Assembly (NCBI RefSeq): GCF_003337485.1
Contig: NZ_QPJJ01000006.1
Location: 62,001 to 126,000, forward strand
Reading direction: 5' to 3'
DNA length: 64,000 nt
From: Saliterribacillus persicus
GTDB taxonomy: Bacteria; Bacillota; Bacilli; Bacillales; Amphibacillaceae
The translations under genes and the position numbers were made by a program. The notes beneath the pieces are model-generated. The model did not search any database and was not told the DNA's origin. It saw nothing but the letters and a program-made list of their open reading frames with translations. This document shows positions 1 to 10,300 of this stretch, piece after piece (within the stretch, counting starts at the first letter, position 1; each line of letters begins with the position of its first letter).

Positions 1-7
1 CCATTCA

Positions 8-13
8 CCTCCT
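8..13 (-). promoter_or_regulatory. Shine-Dalgarno of rpsO (gene off the left edge)
   Basis: The minus strand reads AGGAGG here, the ribosome binding site of a gene that begins beyond base 1. An ATG at 4-2 is only 3 nt from it, too close, so the real start is probably outside the window. The S15-type leader just upstream and the ribF neighbour point to rpsO (ribosomal protein S15). Confidence 0.6.
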
Positions 14-31
14 AAATATTTATTTATAACC

Positions 32-77
32 CCAATCCCCGAGCATTCGTCGGTGACTCGATATGCCAAGTGGATGG
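32..77 (-). ncRNA. S15 (rpsO) leader, three-way-junction RNA
   Basis: On the minus strand CCATCC (77-72) pairs with GGATTGG (38-32, one bulged U). This closes a junction holding two hairpins: ACTTG/CGAGT (71-67 with 60-56) and CCGA/TCGG (53-50 with 42-39). This matches the known Bacillus/Geobacillus rpsO leader, where S15 binds a three-way junction and represses its own translation. It lies between ribF and the rpsO Shine-Dalgarno. The structure is read directly; the S15 role is by family analogy. Confidence 0.7.
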
Positions 78-123
78 TTTACGTATTAAAGACTACATGT
101 TTTTGGTGAAAAAAGCAAGGAAT

Positions 124-1059
124 TTAATTGAAAAATTCACGTACAACGGTCTCATCCTTCTTCAATTGTTCTACTAATGCCTCAATTCCTGAAAACTTTA
201 TTTCCCCGCGAATATTTTTTTTCCAAGATATTTTAATTTCCTCATCATAAATGGAATGATCAAAATCTAAAATATGCACTTCTACTTTTGGCTCTAACAA
301 TTCTTGATGAAACGTTGGATTATATCCTAAATTCGCCATTCCATTGTATACGCAATCCTTATAATATACTTTAACTGCGTATACACCTATTTTAGGAAGT
401 AGATAGCTATTGTCAATATTTAAATTAGCGGTAGGATAACCGATTGTTCTTCCTCGTTGGTCGCCATTTATAACCTTTCCCACTGCAGTAAGTTCATGTC
501 CTAGAAGTAATTCTGCTTGTTCCACTTTTCCTTCTTTAAGTAGCTGTCTAATTTTAGTAGAGCTAATCTTTTCATTATTTTCCTCTAACTTATTCATAGT
601 AGTGTAACGAATGTTGTCACTTAAAAATTCATTTATATTATTCATATTCCCTTTTCCCATGTATCCAAAAGTGAAATCAAAACCTGCAACTAAATGTGTT
701 ACGTGTAATTTTTCAATGAATTCTTCTAGAAACATCTTTGGAGAGAGTTGTGATAATACTGAATTAAAAGCAATAATATAGAGTCTATCCACACCTAATG
801 ATTCAATTAGCTTTACTTTTTCATGGAAGGGTGTAATATAACGCGCATAGGTGACATCATTGGATAATACAACTGAAGGATGCGGATCAAAGGTTATTAC
901 CGCACTTTCTTTTTGCTCACCTTTTGCAAGCTTAACCGCTTCTTTTATGACAGACTGATGACCCCTATGAATCCCATCGAAAAAACCAATTGCCGCTACC
1001 GTCTCTTTAAACTGGTCTTTTGAATAATAATGAGGATAGGTTAGCTTAATTGTTTCCAT
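124..1059 (-). CDS. ribF: Bifunctional riboflavin kinase / FAD synthetase RibF
   Basis: This cytosolic enzyme phosphorylates riboflavin to FMN and adenylylates FMN to FAD. The N-terminal nucleotidyltransferase domain (about 1-180) shows FDGIHRGH at 27-34 and ISSTKIR at 165-171. The C-terminal flavokinase domain (about 187-311) shows GRTIGYPTAN at 203-212. The start METIKL at 1059 was chosen because GAAGGTG lies just before it; an in-frame ATG 21 codons upstream lies inside the truB end. At 311 aa the length is normal. It is the last gene of the rimP-to-ribF cluster, 13 nt after truB, and rpsO follows. Confidence 0.95.
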   Translation of the reverse strand: METIKLTYPHYYSKDQFKETVAAIGFFDGIHRGHQSVIKEAVKLAKGEQKESAVITFDPHPSVVLSNDVTYARYITPFHEKVKLIESLGVDRLYIIAFNSVLSQLSPKMFLEEFIEKLHVTHLVAGFDFTFGYMGKGNMNNINEFLSDNIRYTTMNKLEENNEKISSTKIRQLLKEGKVEQAELLLGHELTAVGKVINGDQRGRTIGYPTANLNIDNSYLLPKIGVYAVKVYYKDCVYNGMANLGYNPTFHQELLEPKVEVHILDFDHSIYDEEIKISWKKNIRGEIKFSGIEALVEQLKKDETVVREFFN

Positions 1060-1072
1060 TTTTTCACCTTCT

Positions 1073-1978
1073 TTAATTACAATTAAATACACGAACAGGT
1101 TTAATTTCCTCACCATTCTCATGGTGTCTATAAATAGCTAATAATGTATCATTTTGCTGCACACGAAACAGATCAGAATGAGGCACTTGTGGAGTTTTAT
1201 TAAACTTCTGACCCATTAACACTTTCTCAGCAAATTGGGAATCTACATGCCAGACATCTAAATAAGAAACACCCGTAGAGATGGGCAATAAAATTGATTT
1301 AATTTCATTATTCTCTATAATGTTTGGAATATCAAATAACTTTATGGATTGACTTTCATTGAAGCTTCCTGCAGCAGTCCTTATTAGCTTTGACATATGT
1401 GCTGGGTAACCAATTCTACCACCAATATCTTTACAAAGGGTTCTTATATAAGTACCTTTCGAACATGCTACTTCGAATTGCACGTCTTGTGTCTTCTTGA
1501 CTTTATCATAGGTACTATCTATTAATCGAATATTATGGATGTGAACCTCTCGAATTGGTCTTTCAACGAATTCACCATTTCTTGCGTATTCATATAATTT
1601 TTTTCCTTTTACTTTGACTGCTGAATATAAAGGTACTTGCTGTTTAATTATTCCCTCAAAAGCATTAAGATTATTTAAAATCTCTTCTTTAGAAACTTGC
1701 TCATTCACCTCTTGTTGTGAGGTAATATTCCCTGTTTGATCTTCTGTATCAGTAGATAAACCCAATGTCATGGTAGCAACATATGTTTTATCTGTATCCG
1801 TTAAATACGGTACAATTTTTGTTGCTTCGCCTATACAAATTGGCAGTACTCCCTCAACTTCCGGATCTAAGGTTCCTGTGTGTCCTACTTTTTTTATATG
1901 TAACCATTTTCTAATTTTAAAAACACAATCATGCGATGTATAGCCCTTTGGTTTCCAAACTGGTAATATTCCATGCAT
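1073..1978 (-). CDS. truB: tRNA pseudouridine(55) synthase TruB
   Basis: It converts U55 of the tRNA T-loop to pseudouridine. The N-terminus has KPKGYTSHDCV, and the GHTGTLDP motif at 32-39 holds the catalytic aspartate (Asp38). GEATK and the later KGTYIRTLCKDIG segment are also typical. The 301-aa length fits the Bacillus enzyme. The ATG is preceded by GGTGGAG at good distance. It lies between rbfA and ribF, the standard order; a stem-loop at 2022-2050 separates it from rbfA. Confidence 0.95.
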   Translation of the reverse strand: MHGILPVWKPKGYTSHDCVFKIRKWLHIKKVGHTGTLDPEVEGVLPICIGEATKIVPYLTDTDKTYVATMTLGLSTDTEDQTGNITSQQEVNEQVSKEEILNNLNAFEGIIKQQVPLYSAVKVKGKKLYEYARNGEFVERPIREVHIHNIRLIDSTYDKVKKTQDVQFEVACSKGTYIRTLCKDIGGRIGYPAHMSKLIRTAAGSFNESQSIKLFDIPNIIENNEIKSILLPISTGVSYLDVWHVDSQFAEKVLMGQKFNKTPQVPHSDLFRVQQNDTLLAIYRHHENGEEIKPVRVFNCN

Positions 1979-2021
1979 TAGATTCTCTCCACCTTAATCA
2001 AAACAGTATTTAAAATTGGTA

Positions 2022-2050
2022 AGAACCCCTGCTGTATAAACAAGGGTTCT
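2022..2050 (-). terminator. Stem-loop between rbfA and truB (weak terminator or processing hairpin)
   Basis: AGAACCC (2022-2028) and GGGTTCT (2044-2050) form a 7-bp inverted repeat with a 15-nt loop, 30 nt after the rbfA stop. The downstream minus-strand sequence TTACCAATTTT is only moderately T-rich. Partial termination or mRNA processing is possible, with read-through into truB-ribF likely. Confidence 0.4.
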
Positions 2051-2080
2051 ATCATTTATAATGGAGCCTCTCAATCAAAA

Positions 2081-2431
2081 TTAAGCATCCGGATTATTTA
2101 AATCACGTAAAATATGCTCAATACGATTTCCTTTTTCTATCGTCTCATCCCACTCAAAAATTAATTCCGGAGTTTTGCGTAGACGAATTCTTTTCCCGAT
2201 TTCAGAGCGAATAAAGCCCTTAGCTTTTGCAAGACCTACTAGCGTATCTTGCTTCTGCTTATCTTCACCTAATACTGAGATGAAAATTGTAGCTTGCTGC
2301 AGATCTCCTGTAACCTCTACATCCGTCACAGTAACGAAACCTACTCTGGGATCTTTAATTTTCCGTGATATTATATCGCCTAATTCTTTCTTCATCTGTT
2401 CTCCTACTCGATTAGCTCTTAACTCACTCAT
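2081..2431 (-). CDS. rbfA: Ribosome-binding factor A RbfA
   Basis: RbfA is a small KH-fold protein that binds the immature 30S subunit and helps mature the 5' end of 16S rRNA. The 116 aa carry the family signature: [17 protein letters not shown] at the start, then the [18 protein letters not shown] segment and the [15 protein letters not shown] strand. GAGGTGATAAG precedes the ATG. It sits between ylxP and truB, the standard Bacillaceae position. Confidence 0.95.
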   Translation of the reverse strand: MSELRANRVGEQMKKELGDIISRKIKDPRVGFVTVTDVEVTGDLQQATIFISVLGEDKQKQDTLVGLAKAKGFIRSEIGKRIRLRKTPELIFEWDETIEKGNRIEHILRDLNNPDA

Positions 2432-2457
2432 CTTATCACCTCAACGAATATTATTTC

Positions 2458-2739
2458 TTAGTACCTATCAATATTAGTTATGGTACGTTCAAGCTCAGTA
2501 AATTGATCAATGATTGCAAAGGATTGATTAATAATTCTTTCAGCTTGGACATAATCTGAAGAAACAGTTGCTATGGCAATTTTCGTTCTTTGCCATAGCT
2601 CTTGATAATCAATTTCTGCGACTGTAACATTTCGCTCCTTTTGTAATCGATGCAGAAGCTTCTTAATAATCGCTCGCTTTTCTTTTAGCGAATGAGGTTC
2701 ATAAAAGAAACACTCTATTTCTGCTACGAGTAAGATCAT
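2458..2739 (-). CDS. ylxP: DUF503 family protein YlxP
   Basis: This 93-aa protein belongs to the DUF503/YlxP family, encoded between infB and rbfA in most Bacillaceae. It shows the family pattern of a short hydrophobic first strand ([12 protein letters not shown]), [14 protein letters not shown], and a C-terminal IVDQ-like segment. A role in ribosome maturation is often proposed because of the neighbours, but no activity can be read from the sequence. Its ATG overlaps the infB stop as ATGA, which implies translational coupling. Confidence 0.85.
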   Translation of the reverse strand: MILLVAEIECFFYEPHSLKEKRAIIKKLLHRLQKERNVTVAEIDYQELWQRTKIAIATVSSDYVQAERIINQSFAIIDQFTELERTITNIDRY

Positions 2740-4823
2740 CTTTCAATTTCTTGCATAACAAAACCTTCAATTACGTCGCCCTCTTTAAGATCATTGAAAT
2801 TAGTAATGGTTATACCACACTCATAGTTTTGAGCTACTTCTTTCACATCATCTTTGAAACGTTTTAGTGTATCAATTTCACCTTCAAAAATAACAACACC
2901 ATCACGTACTACTCGAACGCCTGCATCTCTAGTTAATTTACCATCCGTAACATAACTACCAGCAATGGTACCAATACGGGATACTTTAAAGATTTCACGG
3001 ACTTCAGCTTGTCCAATTACTTTTTCTTCAAATTCAGGATCTAACATACCTTGCATTGCTGCTTCAATTTCTTCAATAGCTTTATAAATAATGCGGTGTA
3101 AACGAACATCCACTTTTTCAGATTCAGCAGCTTTCTTAGCATTTACATCTGGGCGAACATTAAACCCTATTACGATAGCATTAGAAGCTGAAGCTAAAAT
3201 AATATCTGATTCTTTAATAGCACCAACACCTGTATGAATGATATGAACATTCACACCCTCTACATCAATTTTTCTTAAAGATGCAGCCAAGGCTTCAACT
3301 GCACCTTGTACGTCAGCTTTTACAATAAGGTTTAAGTCTTTCATTTCACCTTGCTTGATACGCTCAAAGAGATCATCTAAACTTACGCGTGCTTGATCAC
3401 CACGATTTATTTCAATTTGTTTTTGTTGTCTTAGTTCACCAATTTGTCTAGCTTTTTTCTCGTCTTTAAATACAACAAATTGATCTCCAGCTGAAGGTAC
3501 TTCGTTTAAACCAGTGATCTCTACTGGTGTAGATGGACCAGCTTGTTTTACTCGTTTACCTAAATCGTTAACCATTGCACGAACGCGACCGAAGGTATTC
3601 CCGACTACTATCGGATCTCCTACTTTTAATGTCCCATTTTGTACAAGTAAAGTAGCAACTGATCCTCTTCCTTTATCTAGTTGCGCCTCTATTACAGTAC
3701 CATTTGCTCTGCGATTAGAGTTTGCCTTTAATTCTTCTACTTCGGCAACCAATAAAACCATTTCTAAAAGTGAATCTATACCTTCATGCTTGATCGCTGA
3801 AAGCTGAACAAAAATAGTGTCGCCGCCCCAGTCTTCTGGTACTAATTGATGCTCGGTTAATTCCTGCATCACACGGTCAGGATTGGCTCCTTCTTTATCC
3901 ATCTTATTAACAGCAATAATAATTGGTACATCAGCAGCTTTAGCGTGATTTATAGCTTCAACTGTTTGAGGCATAACACCGTCATCTGCTGCAACTACTA
4001 AGATTGCAATATCTGTAACCTGTGCTCCACGTGATCTCATACTTGTAAAAGCAGCATGACCTGGTGTATCTAAGAAAGTTATTTTTTTGCCATTTTCTTC
4101 TATTTGATAAGCACCGATATGTTGTGTAATACCTCCAGCTTCACCTTCTGAAACTTTTGTATTTCGAATGGAGTCTAATAAAGTGGTTTTACCGTGATCG
4201 ACGTGTCCCATAATCGTAACAACAGGTGGTCTTTCTTCTGAAGCCTCTTCATCATCCTCAGGTATAAAATGAATCAAATCAGCTTCATCAATTTCTGTTT
4301 CTTTATCTACTTCGACATTATATTCAGCACAAATTAATTCAATCGATTCATCATCTAAATCTTGGTTGATTGTAGCCATAACACCTAATGACATTAACTT
4401 TTTGATAATTTCACTAGATTCTTTTTCTAGCTTTCCAGCTAATTCTCCTACAGTTAACGTGCCTATATAACTTATTCTATTTTCATTTTCTGTGTTATCT
4501 TCTGCCTTTTCTTTTGTATCCGGTGTAGTATTCTTTGAATTATTATTATCTTTCGATTTTGATTTCTTTTTAGATACCTCTGGCTTTGCAGCTTTATTTG
4601 TTTTCTCATCTTGTTTCTCATCTTGTTTCTCATCTTGTTTCTCATCTTTTTTATCGTCTTTTGATGAGCCTTTAAAATGAGTATCTAATTGTTTAATTAT
4701 TTCATCATCAATCGTTGACATATGATTTGAAACAGCAACATTTAAATCTTTCAATATGTTAATAACTTCTTTACTAGAAACCTTATTTTCCTTTGCGTAT
4801 TCGTATACTCTAATTTTACTCAT
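2736..4823 (-). CDS. infB: Translation initiation factor IF-2
   Basis: IF-2 is the GTPase that brings fMet-tRNA to the 30S subunit and promotes 70S joining. The 695-aa protein has an N-terminal IF2N helix region (about 1-50), a charged linker with a DEKQ repeat (about 58-74), a second IF2N domain (about 116-170), and a G domain with GHVDHGK at 206-212 followed by DTPGHAAF and NKMD. Domains II-IV complete it. The start [13 protein letters not shown] was chosen because GGGGGTG precedes it; the longer frame runs into ylxQ. Only 4 nt separate it from ylxQ. Confidence 0.95.
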   Translation of the reverse strand: MSKIRVYEYAKENKVSSKEVINILKDLNVAVSNHMSTIDDEIIKQLDTHFKGSSKDDKKDEKQDEKQDEKQDEKTNKAAKPEVSKKKSKSKDNNNSKNTTPDTKEKAEDNTENENRISYIGTLTVGELAGKLEKESSEIIKKLMSLGVMATINQDLDDESIELICAEYNVEVDKETEIDEADLIHFIPEDDEEASEERPPVVTIMGHVDHGKTTLLDSIRNTKVSEGEAGGITQHIGAYQIEENGKKITFLDTPGHAAFTSMRSRGAQVTDIAILVVAADDGVMPQTVEAINHAKAADVPIIIAVNKMDKEGANPDRVMQELTEHQLVPEDWGGDTIFVQLSAIKHEGIDSLLEMVLLVAEVEELKANSNRRANGTVIEAQLDKGRGSVATLLVQNGTLKVGDPIVVGNTFGRVRAMVNDLGKRVKQAGPSTPVEITGLNEVPSAGDQFVVFKDEKKARQIGELRQQKQIEINRGDQARVSLDDLFERIKQGEMKDLNLIVKADVQGAVEALAASLRKIDVEGVNVHIIHTGVGAIKESDIILASASNAIVIGFNVRPDVNAKKAAESEKVDVRLHRIIYKAIEEIEAAMQGMLDPEFEEKVIGQAEVREIFKVSRIGTIAGSYVTDGKLTRDAGVRVVRDGVVIFEGEIDTLKRFKDDVKEVAQNYECGITITNFNDLKEGDVIEGFVMQEIER
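4602..4646 (-). repeat. 12-bp tandem repeat inside infB
   Basis: The 12-base unit tttctcatcttg (plus strand) occurs 3.75 times in perfect head-to-tail order. It encodes the amino-acid repeat DEKQ in the flexible N-terminal linker of IF-2. The length is a multiple of three, so copy-number change would keep the frame. Confidence 0.9.
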
Positions 4824-4827
4824 ACAT

Positions 4828-5148
4828 TCACCCCCGATTAGATTCATCAAGTAACGTCATGAACTTTTTAGCAAAGCCCTTATCTTGAATGGAAATAGCT
4901 ACTCGACCTTCCTTACCAATTGCTTGTGATAATATGTCACGATTATCTACCACGTAACATGGAACTTCATAAGACTTACATTTATCACGTATTTTTTTGC
5001 TTGTTTGTTTACCAGTGTCATTTGCCAATAACACTAATTTAGCACGTCCTTGCTGAATTTCTTTTACAATGAATTCTTCTCCTAACGTACATGCACCTGC
5101 ACGATAAGCTAATCCTAATAAATTTAAATATGATGACTTATTATTCAA
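4828..5148 (-). CDS. ylxQ: L7Ae-family RNA-binding protein YlxQ
   Basis: This 106-aa protein of the L7Ae/L30e/Gadd45 family (also called RplGA) is expected to bind kink-turn RNA and associate with ribosomes. The family pattern is clear: [16 protein letters not shown] near the start, [19 protein letters not shown] in the middle and the [17 protein letters not shown] strand-helix near the end. The start is TTG, overlapping the upstream ylxR stop (TTGA), with TAGGAAA as a weak Shine-Dalgarno, so translation is probably coupled. Confidence 0.88.
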   Translation of the reverse strand: MNNKSSYLNLLGLAYRAGACTLGEEFIVKEIQQGRAKLVLLANDTGKQTSKKIRDKCKSYEVPCYVVDNRDILSQAIGKEGRVAISIQDKGFAKKFMTLLDESNRG

Positions 5149-5423
5149 ATTGATTTCCTACCAATCATATCCATTAATTCTTCATATATAGCATCAGGAA
5201 TTTTGACTGCTAAGTTTTTATCAAGTTCTCTTGATTTTTCTGCTTGTTTAATCACTTCAGGGTCTAGTGTTAAGTAGGCACCACGACCATTTTTCTTTCC
5301 AGTGGTATCTACAAAAACTTCACCTTCTTTATTTTTAACTACACGAATTAATTCTTTCTTAGGTTTCATTTCTTTCGTAATTACACATCTTCTCAATGGA
5401 ACCTTTTTGACTTTTTTAGGCAT
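5145..5423 (-). CDS. rnpM: RNase P modulator RnpM (YlxR)
   Basis: This is a basic 92-aa YlxR-family protein, shown in B. subtilis to bind RNase P RNA and modulate its activity. The signature is visible: PLRRCVITKEMKPKKELIRVV, then the KKNGRGAYLTLD segment. It lies between nusA and ylxQ, with a 4-bp overlap to ylxQ, so transcription-elongation, RNA-processing and RNA-binding factors are made together. GGAGG lies before the ATG. Confidence 0.92.
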   Translation of the reverse strand: MPKKVKKVPLRRCVITKEMKPKKELIRVVKNKEGEVFVDTTGKKNGRGAYLTLDPEVIKQAEKSRELDKNLAVKIPDAIYEELMDMIGRKSI

Positions 5424-5435
5424 GTGTATACCTCC

Positions 5436-6557
5436 TTATTCAAACAAGTCTTCATCCATAACAGAATAGGCATTGTCCCCTAATTCCTCATTTGGTTGAC
5501 TTTTTTCAGATAATAAACCTTCTTCTTTTGCCTCTGATTCACTTTTAATATCAATTTTCCACCCTGTCATCTTTGCTGCAAGTCGCGCATTTTGTCCTCT
5601 TTTACCAATTGCTAATGATAGTTGGTAATCTGGGACGATAACAGTAGTTGCTTTTTCTTCTTCATTCACAATTACTTCTACTACTTTAGATGGGCTAAGT
5701 GCATTTGAAACATAGACTACTGGGTCTTCAGACCATTCTACAATATCAATTTTTTCACCCTTCAGTTCATCCACGATTGTCTGAACTCGCTGCCCTTTTT
5801 GTCCTACACAAGAACCTACTGGATCTATATCTTCATCTTTTGCATATACAGATATCTTTGAGCGATCTCCAGCTTCTCTTGCAACTGATTTCACTTCAAC
5901 AGTGCCATCATAAATTTCAGGTACTTCCATTTCAAATAGTCGTTTTAAAAGACCTGGATGGGTTCTTGAAACAAAAATACTTGGGCCTTTATTCGTGTTT
6001 TCTACCTTTGTAACATATACTTTTATTCGATCATGAACCTGGTACTTATCTGCCGCCATTTGCTCACTCTCTGGTAGCTTAGCTTCAACTTTACCAAGAT
6101 TCACATAAATAAACCTAGGGTCCATTCGCTGAATTATACCTGTCATAATGTCATCTTCACGGTCAATATATTCGCTAAAGATTACACCACGTTCAGCCTC
6201 ACGTACACGCTGTGTCACTACTTGTTTAGCAGCTTGAGCAGCAATTCTTCCGAAATCCCTTGGTGTTACTTCAATTTCGATTACGTCACCTAATTCATAG
6301 TTAGGATTAATCTCTTGAGCTTCCTCTAATGAAAGCTGTTGTTGGTGATCTTCCACCGCTTCCACAATTTCTTTTTGTGAATACACATGCATGCTTCCAG
6401 ACTCTTCATTTAAATCGACACGTACATTTGATGCTGACTTAAAATTTTTCTTATAAGCAGAGATTAACGCAGCTTCTAGAGCATCGATTAATACTTCCTT
6501 ATTAATCCCTTTTTCTTTTTCTAAGTAATTGATTGCTTCAAATAATTCCTTATTCAC
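5436..6557 (-). CDS. nusA: Transcription termination/antitermination factor NusA
   Basis: NusA binds RNA polymerase and nascent RNA and stimulates pausing and intrinsic termination. The 373 aa show the N-terminal polymerase-binding domain (about 1-125), an S1 domain ([16 protein letters not shown], about 135-200) and two KH domains ([15 protein letters not shown] and [15 protein letters not shown]). It ends in a short acidic tail without the C-terminal repeats of enterobacterial NusA, as in Bacillus. The start is GTG after GGGGGATAAATA. rimP lies 13 nt upstream. Confidence 0.95.
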   Translation of the reverse strand: MNKELFEAINYLEKEKGINKEVLIDALEAALISAYKKNFKSASNVRVDLNEESGSMHVYSQKEIVEAVEDHQQQLSLEEAQEINPNYELGDVIEIEVTPRDFGRIAAQAAKQVVTQRVREAERGVIFSEYIDREDDIMTGIIQRMDPRFIYVNLGKVEAKLPESEQMAADKYQVHDRIKVYVTKVENTNKGPSIFVSRTHPGLLKRLFEMEVPEIYDGTVEVKSVAREAGDRSKISVYAKDEDIDPVGSCVGQKGQRVQTIVDELKGEKIDIVEWSEDPVVYVSNALSPSKVVEVIVNEEEKATTVIVPDYQLSLAIGKRGQNARLAAKMTGWKIDIKSESEAKEEGLLSEKSQPNEELGDNAYSVMDEDLFE

Positions 6558-6570
6558 TATTTATCCCCCT

Positions 6571-7044
6571 TTAATCGAAACTTACAGATAGATTAGCTTT
6601 TGCAATAAGCTTATACGGTATTTCTAGTGTTTTCTTTCGTGTTTTAACCTTGTATTCGATCTCCACTAAATCTTCTTTGAATGAAAGTAATTTCCCATTG
6701 AATTCTTTTTCATTGTCTATTGGCTGATATAATTTCACAAAGATATTATCCCCAACATGCGCTTTAAAATCTTCGGGCTTTTTCAGTGGTCTTTCTACAC
6801 CGGGTGAGGATACTTCTAGGAAATATGCTCCTGTGATAGGGTCAATTTCATCTAGCTTTTCACTTAAGCGTTCCGATACCGTACCACATTCTTCAATATC
6901 TACTCCGCCAGCCTTGTCTATATATATGCGAAGAAACCAATTTTTTCCCTCTTTTTCATACAATACTTCTACTAATTCCAAATTCAATTCTTCTAGTATG
7001 GGTTGCAGGAGTTGTTCTGTTTCTTCTACAATTTTGTTTGCCAA
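6571..7044 (-). CDS. rimP: Ribosome maturation factor RimP
   Basis: RimP assists 30S subunit assembly. The 157-aa protein has the two family domains: the N-terminal part with EVLYEKEGKNWFLRIYIDK and the VSERLSEKLD helix, then EVSSPGVERPLKKPEDF, then an SH3-like C-terminal half. The start is TTG behind a strong AAAGGAGGG; no ATG lies nearby. It is the first gene of the rimP-nusA-rnpM-ylxQ-infB block, as in B. subtilis. Confidence 0.93.
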   Translation of the reverse strand: MANKIVEETEQLLQPILEELNLELVEVLYEKEGKNWFLRIYIDKAGGVDIEECGTVSERLSEKLDEIDPITGAYFLEVSSPGVERPLKKPEDFKAHVGDNIFVKLYQPIDNEKEFNGKLLSFKEDLVEIEYKVKTRKKTLEIPYKLIAKANLSVSFD

Positions 7045-7093
7045 TTTATTCCCTCCTTTATTTAAGTCCTGAGTGTTTTAAGATTTCTTCTTT

Positions 7094-7118
7094 ATTATAA
7101 GTATAATTCCCTTATCAA
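7094..7118 (-). promoter_or_regulatory. Candidate SigA promoter of the rimP-nusA-infB operon
   Basis: The minus strand holds a perfect -10 hexamer TATAAT (7099-7094) about 50 nt before rimP. A TTGATA (7118-7113) lies upstream, but the 13-nt spacer is too short, so the true -35 is weak or different. The position between the last hairpin and the first gene fits an operon promoter. Confidence 0.35.
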
Positions 7119-7151
7119 TACTTCCTAACACTTTCTTCTTTTACAATGATA

Positions 7152-7183
7152 AATCCCTTGCCAGGTTGAATTGGCAAGGGATT
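7152..7183 (-). repeat. Perfect 12-bp inverted repeat downstream of polC
   Basis: AATCCCTTGCCA (7152-7163) and TGGCAAGGGATT (7172-7183) are perfect complements around an 8-nt loop. No T-run follows on the minus strand (TATCATTG), so it is not a classical terminator there. It lies between the polC terminator and the rimP promoter and shares its CCCTTG core with the hairpin after proS. Confidence 0.6.
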
Positions 7184-7233
7184 ACTTCTTTACCCTATTA
7201 CGAATGAAAAATAACACCAACACGAACTTGGTC

Positions 7234-7284
7234 GTAACAAGAAAGAGTGGGAAAATCCCACTCTTTCAACGACACGTTTGTTAC
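7234..7284 (-). terminator. Nested hairpin, terminator of polC
   Basis: A 10-11 bp stem (AAAGAGTGGGA, 7242-7252, with TCCCACTCTTT, 7256-7266) lies about 70 nt after the polC stop. It is followed on the minus strand by a T-rich tail (CTTGTT). A second outer pair, GTAACAA (7234-7240) with TTGTTAC (7278-7284), encloses it. This is probably the 3' end of the uppS-to-polC transcript. Confidence 0.7.
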
Positions 7285-7336
7285 AAGATACTTAAAATAT
7301 AGCACGGATGATTAGTAAATGCAACCATTAGCAAAT

Positions 7337-10300
7337 TTAAAACAAGGACAATTGGTTTTTATCTGCCATTCCTTGCAAGCAACCATGGTTATCTAAATAT
7401 TCTAAAACTGTTTTTGAAATTCTACTTCTTTCTCTTAAATCTTCTTTAGATAAAAATTCTCCGTCTTTTCTAGCATTTACAATGTTAAGTGCGGCATTTG
7501 TACCCAAACCATCTACAGCGTTAAATGGAGGGATCAATGTGTCACCATCAACTACAAATTCTGCAGCTTCTGAACGGTATAAATCAACCTTTTGGAAAGA
7601 ATAACCTCGTTCATTCATTTCTAGTGCTATTTCCATAACAGTCAGCAAGCTTTTTTCCTTTGGAGTCGCATCATTTCCCTTTGCCTGTATTTCTTCAATC
7701 CTCTTTCTAATTTGAGAGGAACCCTTTACCATGGAATCTAAATCAAAATCCCCCGCCCTTACTGTAAAATACGCAGCGTAAAAATAAAGTGGATAATGGA
7801 CTTTGAAATAAGCAATACGCACAGCCATTAATACATATGCAGCAGCATGAGCTTTTGGAAACATATATTTTATTTTCTTACATGAATCGATATACCAGTT
7901 AGGTACATCATGTTTTTTCATTTCGTCTATCCATTCGTCTTGAAGGCCTTTCCCTTTTCTAACAAATTCCATAATTTTAAATGCAAGGGACGCATCTAAT
8001 CCTTTATGCATGAGATAAACCATGATATCATCACGACACCCTATTACATCCGGCAAACCACAAATTCCGTCATTTATTAGCTCTTGGGCATTTCCTAGCC
8101 ATACATCTGTTCCATGCGAAAGCCCAGAAATGATTACTAATTCTGCAAATGTTTTGGGCTTAGTATCTTCTAACATCTGTCTAACAAATCGCGTTCCAAA
8201 TTCTGGAACCCCTAATGTTCCTGTCTTACAATTAATTTGATCAGCTGTTACCCCTAAAACATCGGGACCTGAAAATATTTTCATTACTTCAGCATCATCG
8301 ATTGGAATAGTTTGTGGATCGATTCCACTCAAATCTTGGAGCATCCGGATAACAGTTGGATCATCGTGCCCTAGTATATCCAATTTTAACAAATTGTCAT
8401 GAATTGAATGAAAATCAAAATGTGTGGTTTTCCATTCGGAATTACGATCATCCGCGGGAAATTGGATAGGTGTAAAATCATATATTTCTTTATCGTCCGG
8501 TACAACTATGATACCACCAGGGTGTTGTCCAGTAGTACGTTTCACCCCAGTACATCCTTTGACCAAACGGTCTACTTCTGCGGCTTTATAATTTAAATCG
8601 TGATCAGAAGCATATCCTTTCACATACCCATATGCAGTTTTTTCTGCGACAGTACCTATTGTTCCCGCTCGAAATACTTTCTCTTCTCCAAACAATACCT
8701 TAGTGTAGTTATGTGCTCGTGGTTGATATTCCCCTGAAAAATTCAAATCAATATCGGGAACTTTATCACCTTTAAAGCCTAAAAAGGTTTCAAATGGAAT
8801 ATCCTGTCCGTCTTTCTTTAATTCGGTATCACATTTGGGACAATTCTTATCGTCCAAATCAAAACCACTACCAACTGAACCATCTGTAAAAAACTCATTA
8901 TGTTTGCATGAAGGACAAACATAATGTGGTGGTAATGGATTTACTTCAGTGATTTCAGTAAAAGTTGCTATTAAAGAAGATCCAACAGACCCCCTCGAAC
9001 CAACTAAATAACCATCATTTAATGATTTTTTCACTAGCTTTTGTGAGATTAAATAAATAACGGCAAAACCATGTCCGATGATACTTTCTAATTCTTTCTC
9101 AATTCTCTTCTCAATTAATTCAGGTAGTGGATCACCATATATGGAACGGGCATAATCATAGCTTAATTGCCTGATCTCACTATCTGCTCCTTCTATATTG
9201 GGTGTATAGAGATCTTCTTTAACAGGTTTTACGTCATCTATTTTATCTACTAATAATTTCGGATTAGAAATGATGATTTCTTTTGCTTTTTCTTTCGGAA
9301 TAAAATGGAATGCCTCCATCATTTCAACTGTAGTTCTAAAGTGAACATTCGGTAGTCTTTGTCTACTTAGTGGATTTCCACTTTGTGAGCTTATCAAGAT
9401 TTGTCGATAAAGACGGTCATTTTCTTCTAAATGATGGACATTTCCTGTTGCCACACAAGTCTTATCCAATCTATCACACATATCAATAATATTTTTTAAT
9501 ATATCAAATAATTGTGCTTCATTTTGAATAAGCTCTTTTTCTATTAAATGATAATAATTTTCTGGCGGTTGAACTTCTATATAGTCATAGAAAGATGCAA
9601 CACTTTCGGCTTCTTCAACTGATTTTTGCATCATTGCCTCAAAGACCTCACCCTTATCACAGGCAGAACCTACAATAATTCCCTCTCGAAGCTGTTGTAA
9701 CTTAGATCGCGGAATTCGGGGAACTCTGTAAAAATAATCAATATGAGCAGTAGAAACTAATTTATAAATATTTTTTAATCCAACTTCATTTGTAGCAAGT
9801 AATGTAGCATGAAATGGCCTAGCGCGTTGATAAGCATTCCCTTCCCCCATATGAAGGTTAAAGTGCTTGTGATTAGTTATTTCTTTTTCTAGTGAAAGCT
9901 TAATGAATTTCCATAATAAATAGCCTGTAGCTTCAGCATCATAGATAGCTCTATGGTGTTGCGTAAGTTCGATATCCATTTTTTTACACAATGTGTTTAG
10001 TCGATGATTTTTTAATTCCGGAAATAAAAATCGAGCTAATTCTAATGTATCGATAACGGGATTTTCAGCTTTCTCATAGCCAAACTTCTCAAAGCCTGTG
10101 TTTAAAAATCCCATATCAAAAGAAGCATTATGGGCAACTAATATATCATCCTTCATCCACGCTTGAAATTCCTTTAGAACTTCCTCTACTTCAGGCGCAT
10201 TTTGAACCATATCATCTGTAATACCAGTCAAATTCGTCGTTGTTTCAGATAGTGGATGATGTGGATTTGCAAAGGATTCATATTTATCAATAATTTCCCC

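Noticed and set aside
2-4. ATG at 4-2 (minus) as the rpsO start
   Set aside because: Only 3 nt from AGGAGG, too close for initiation; the real start is expected beyond the edge.
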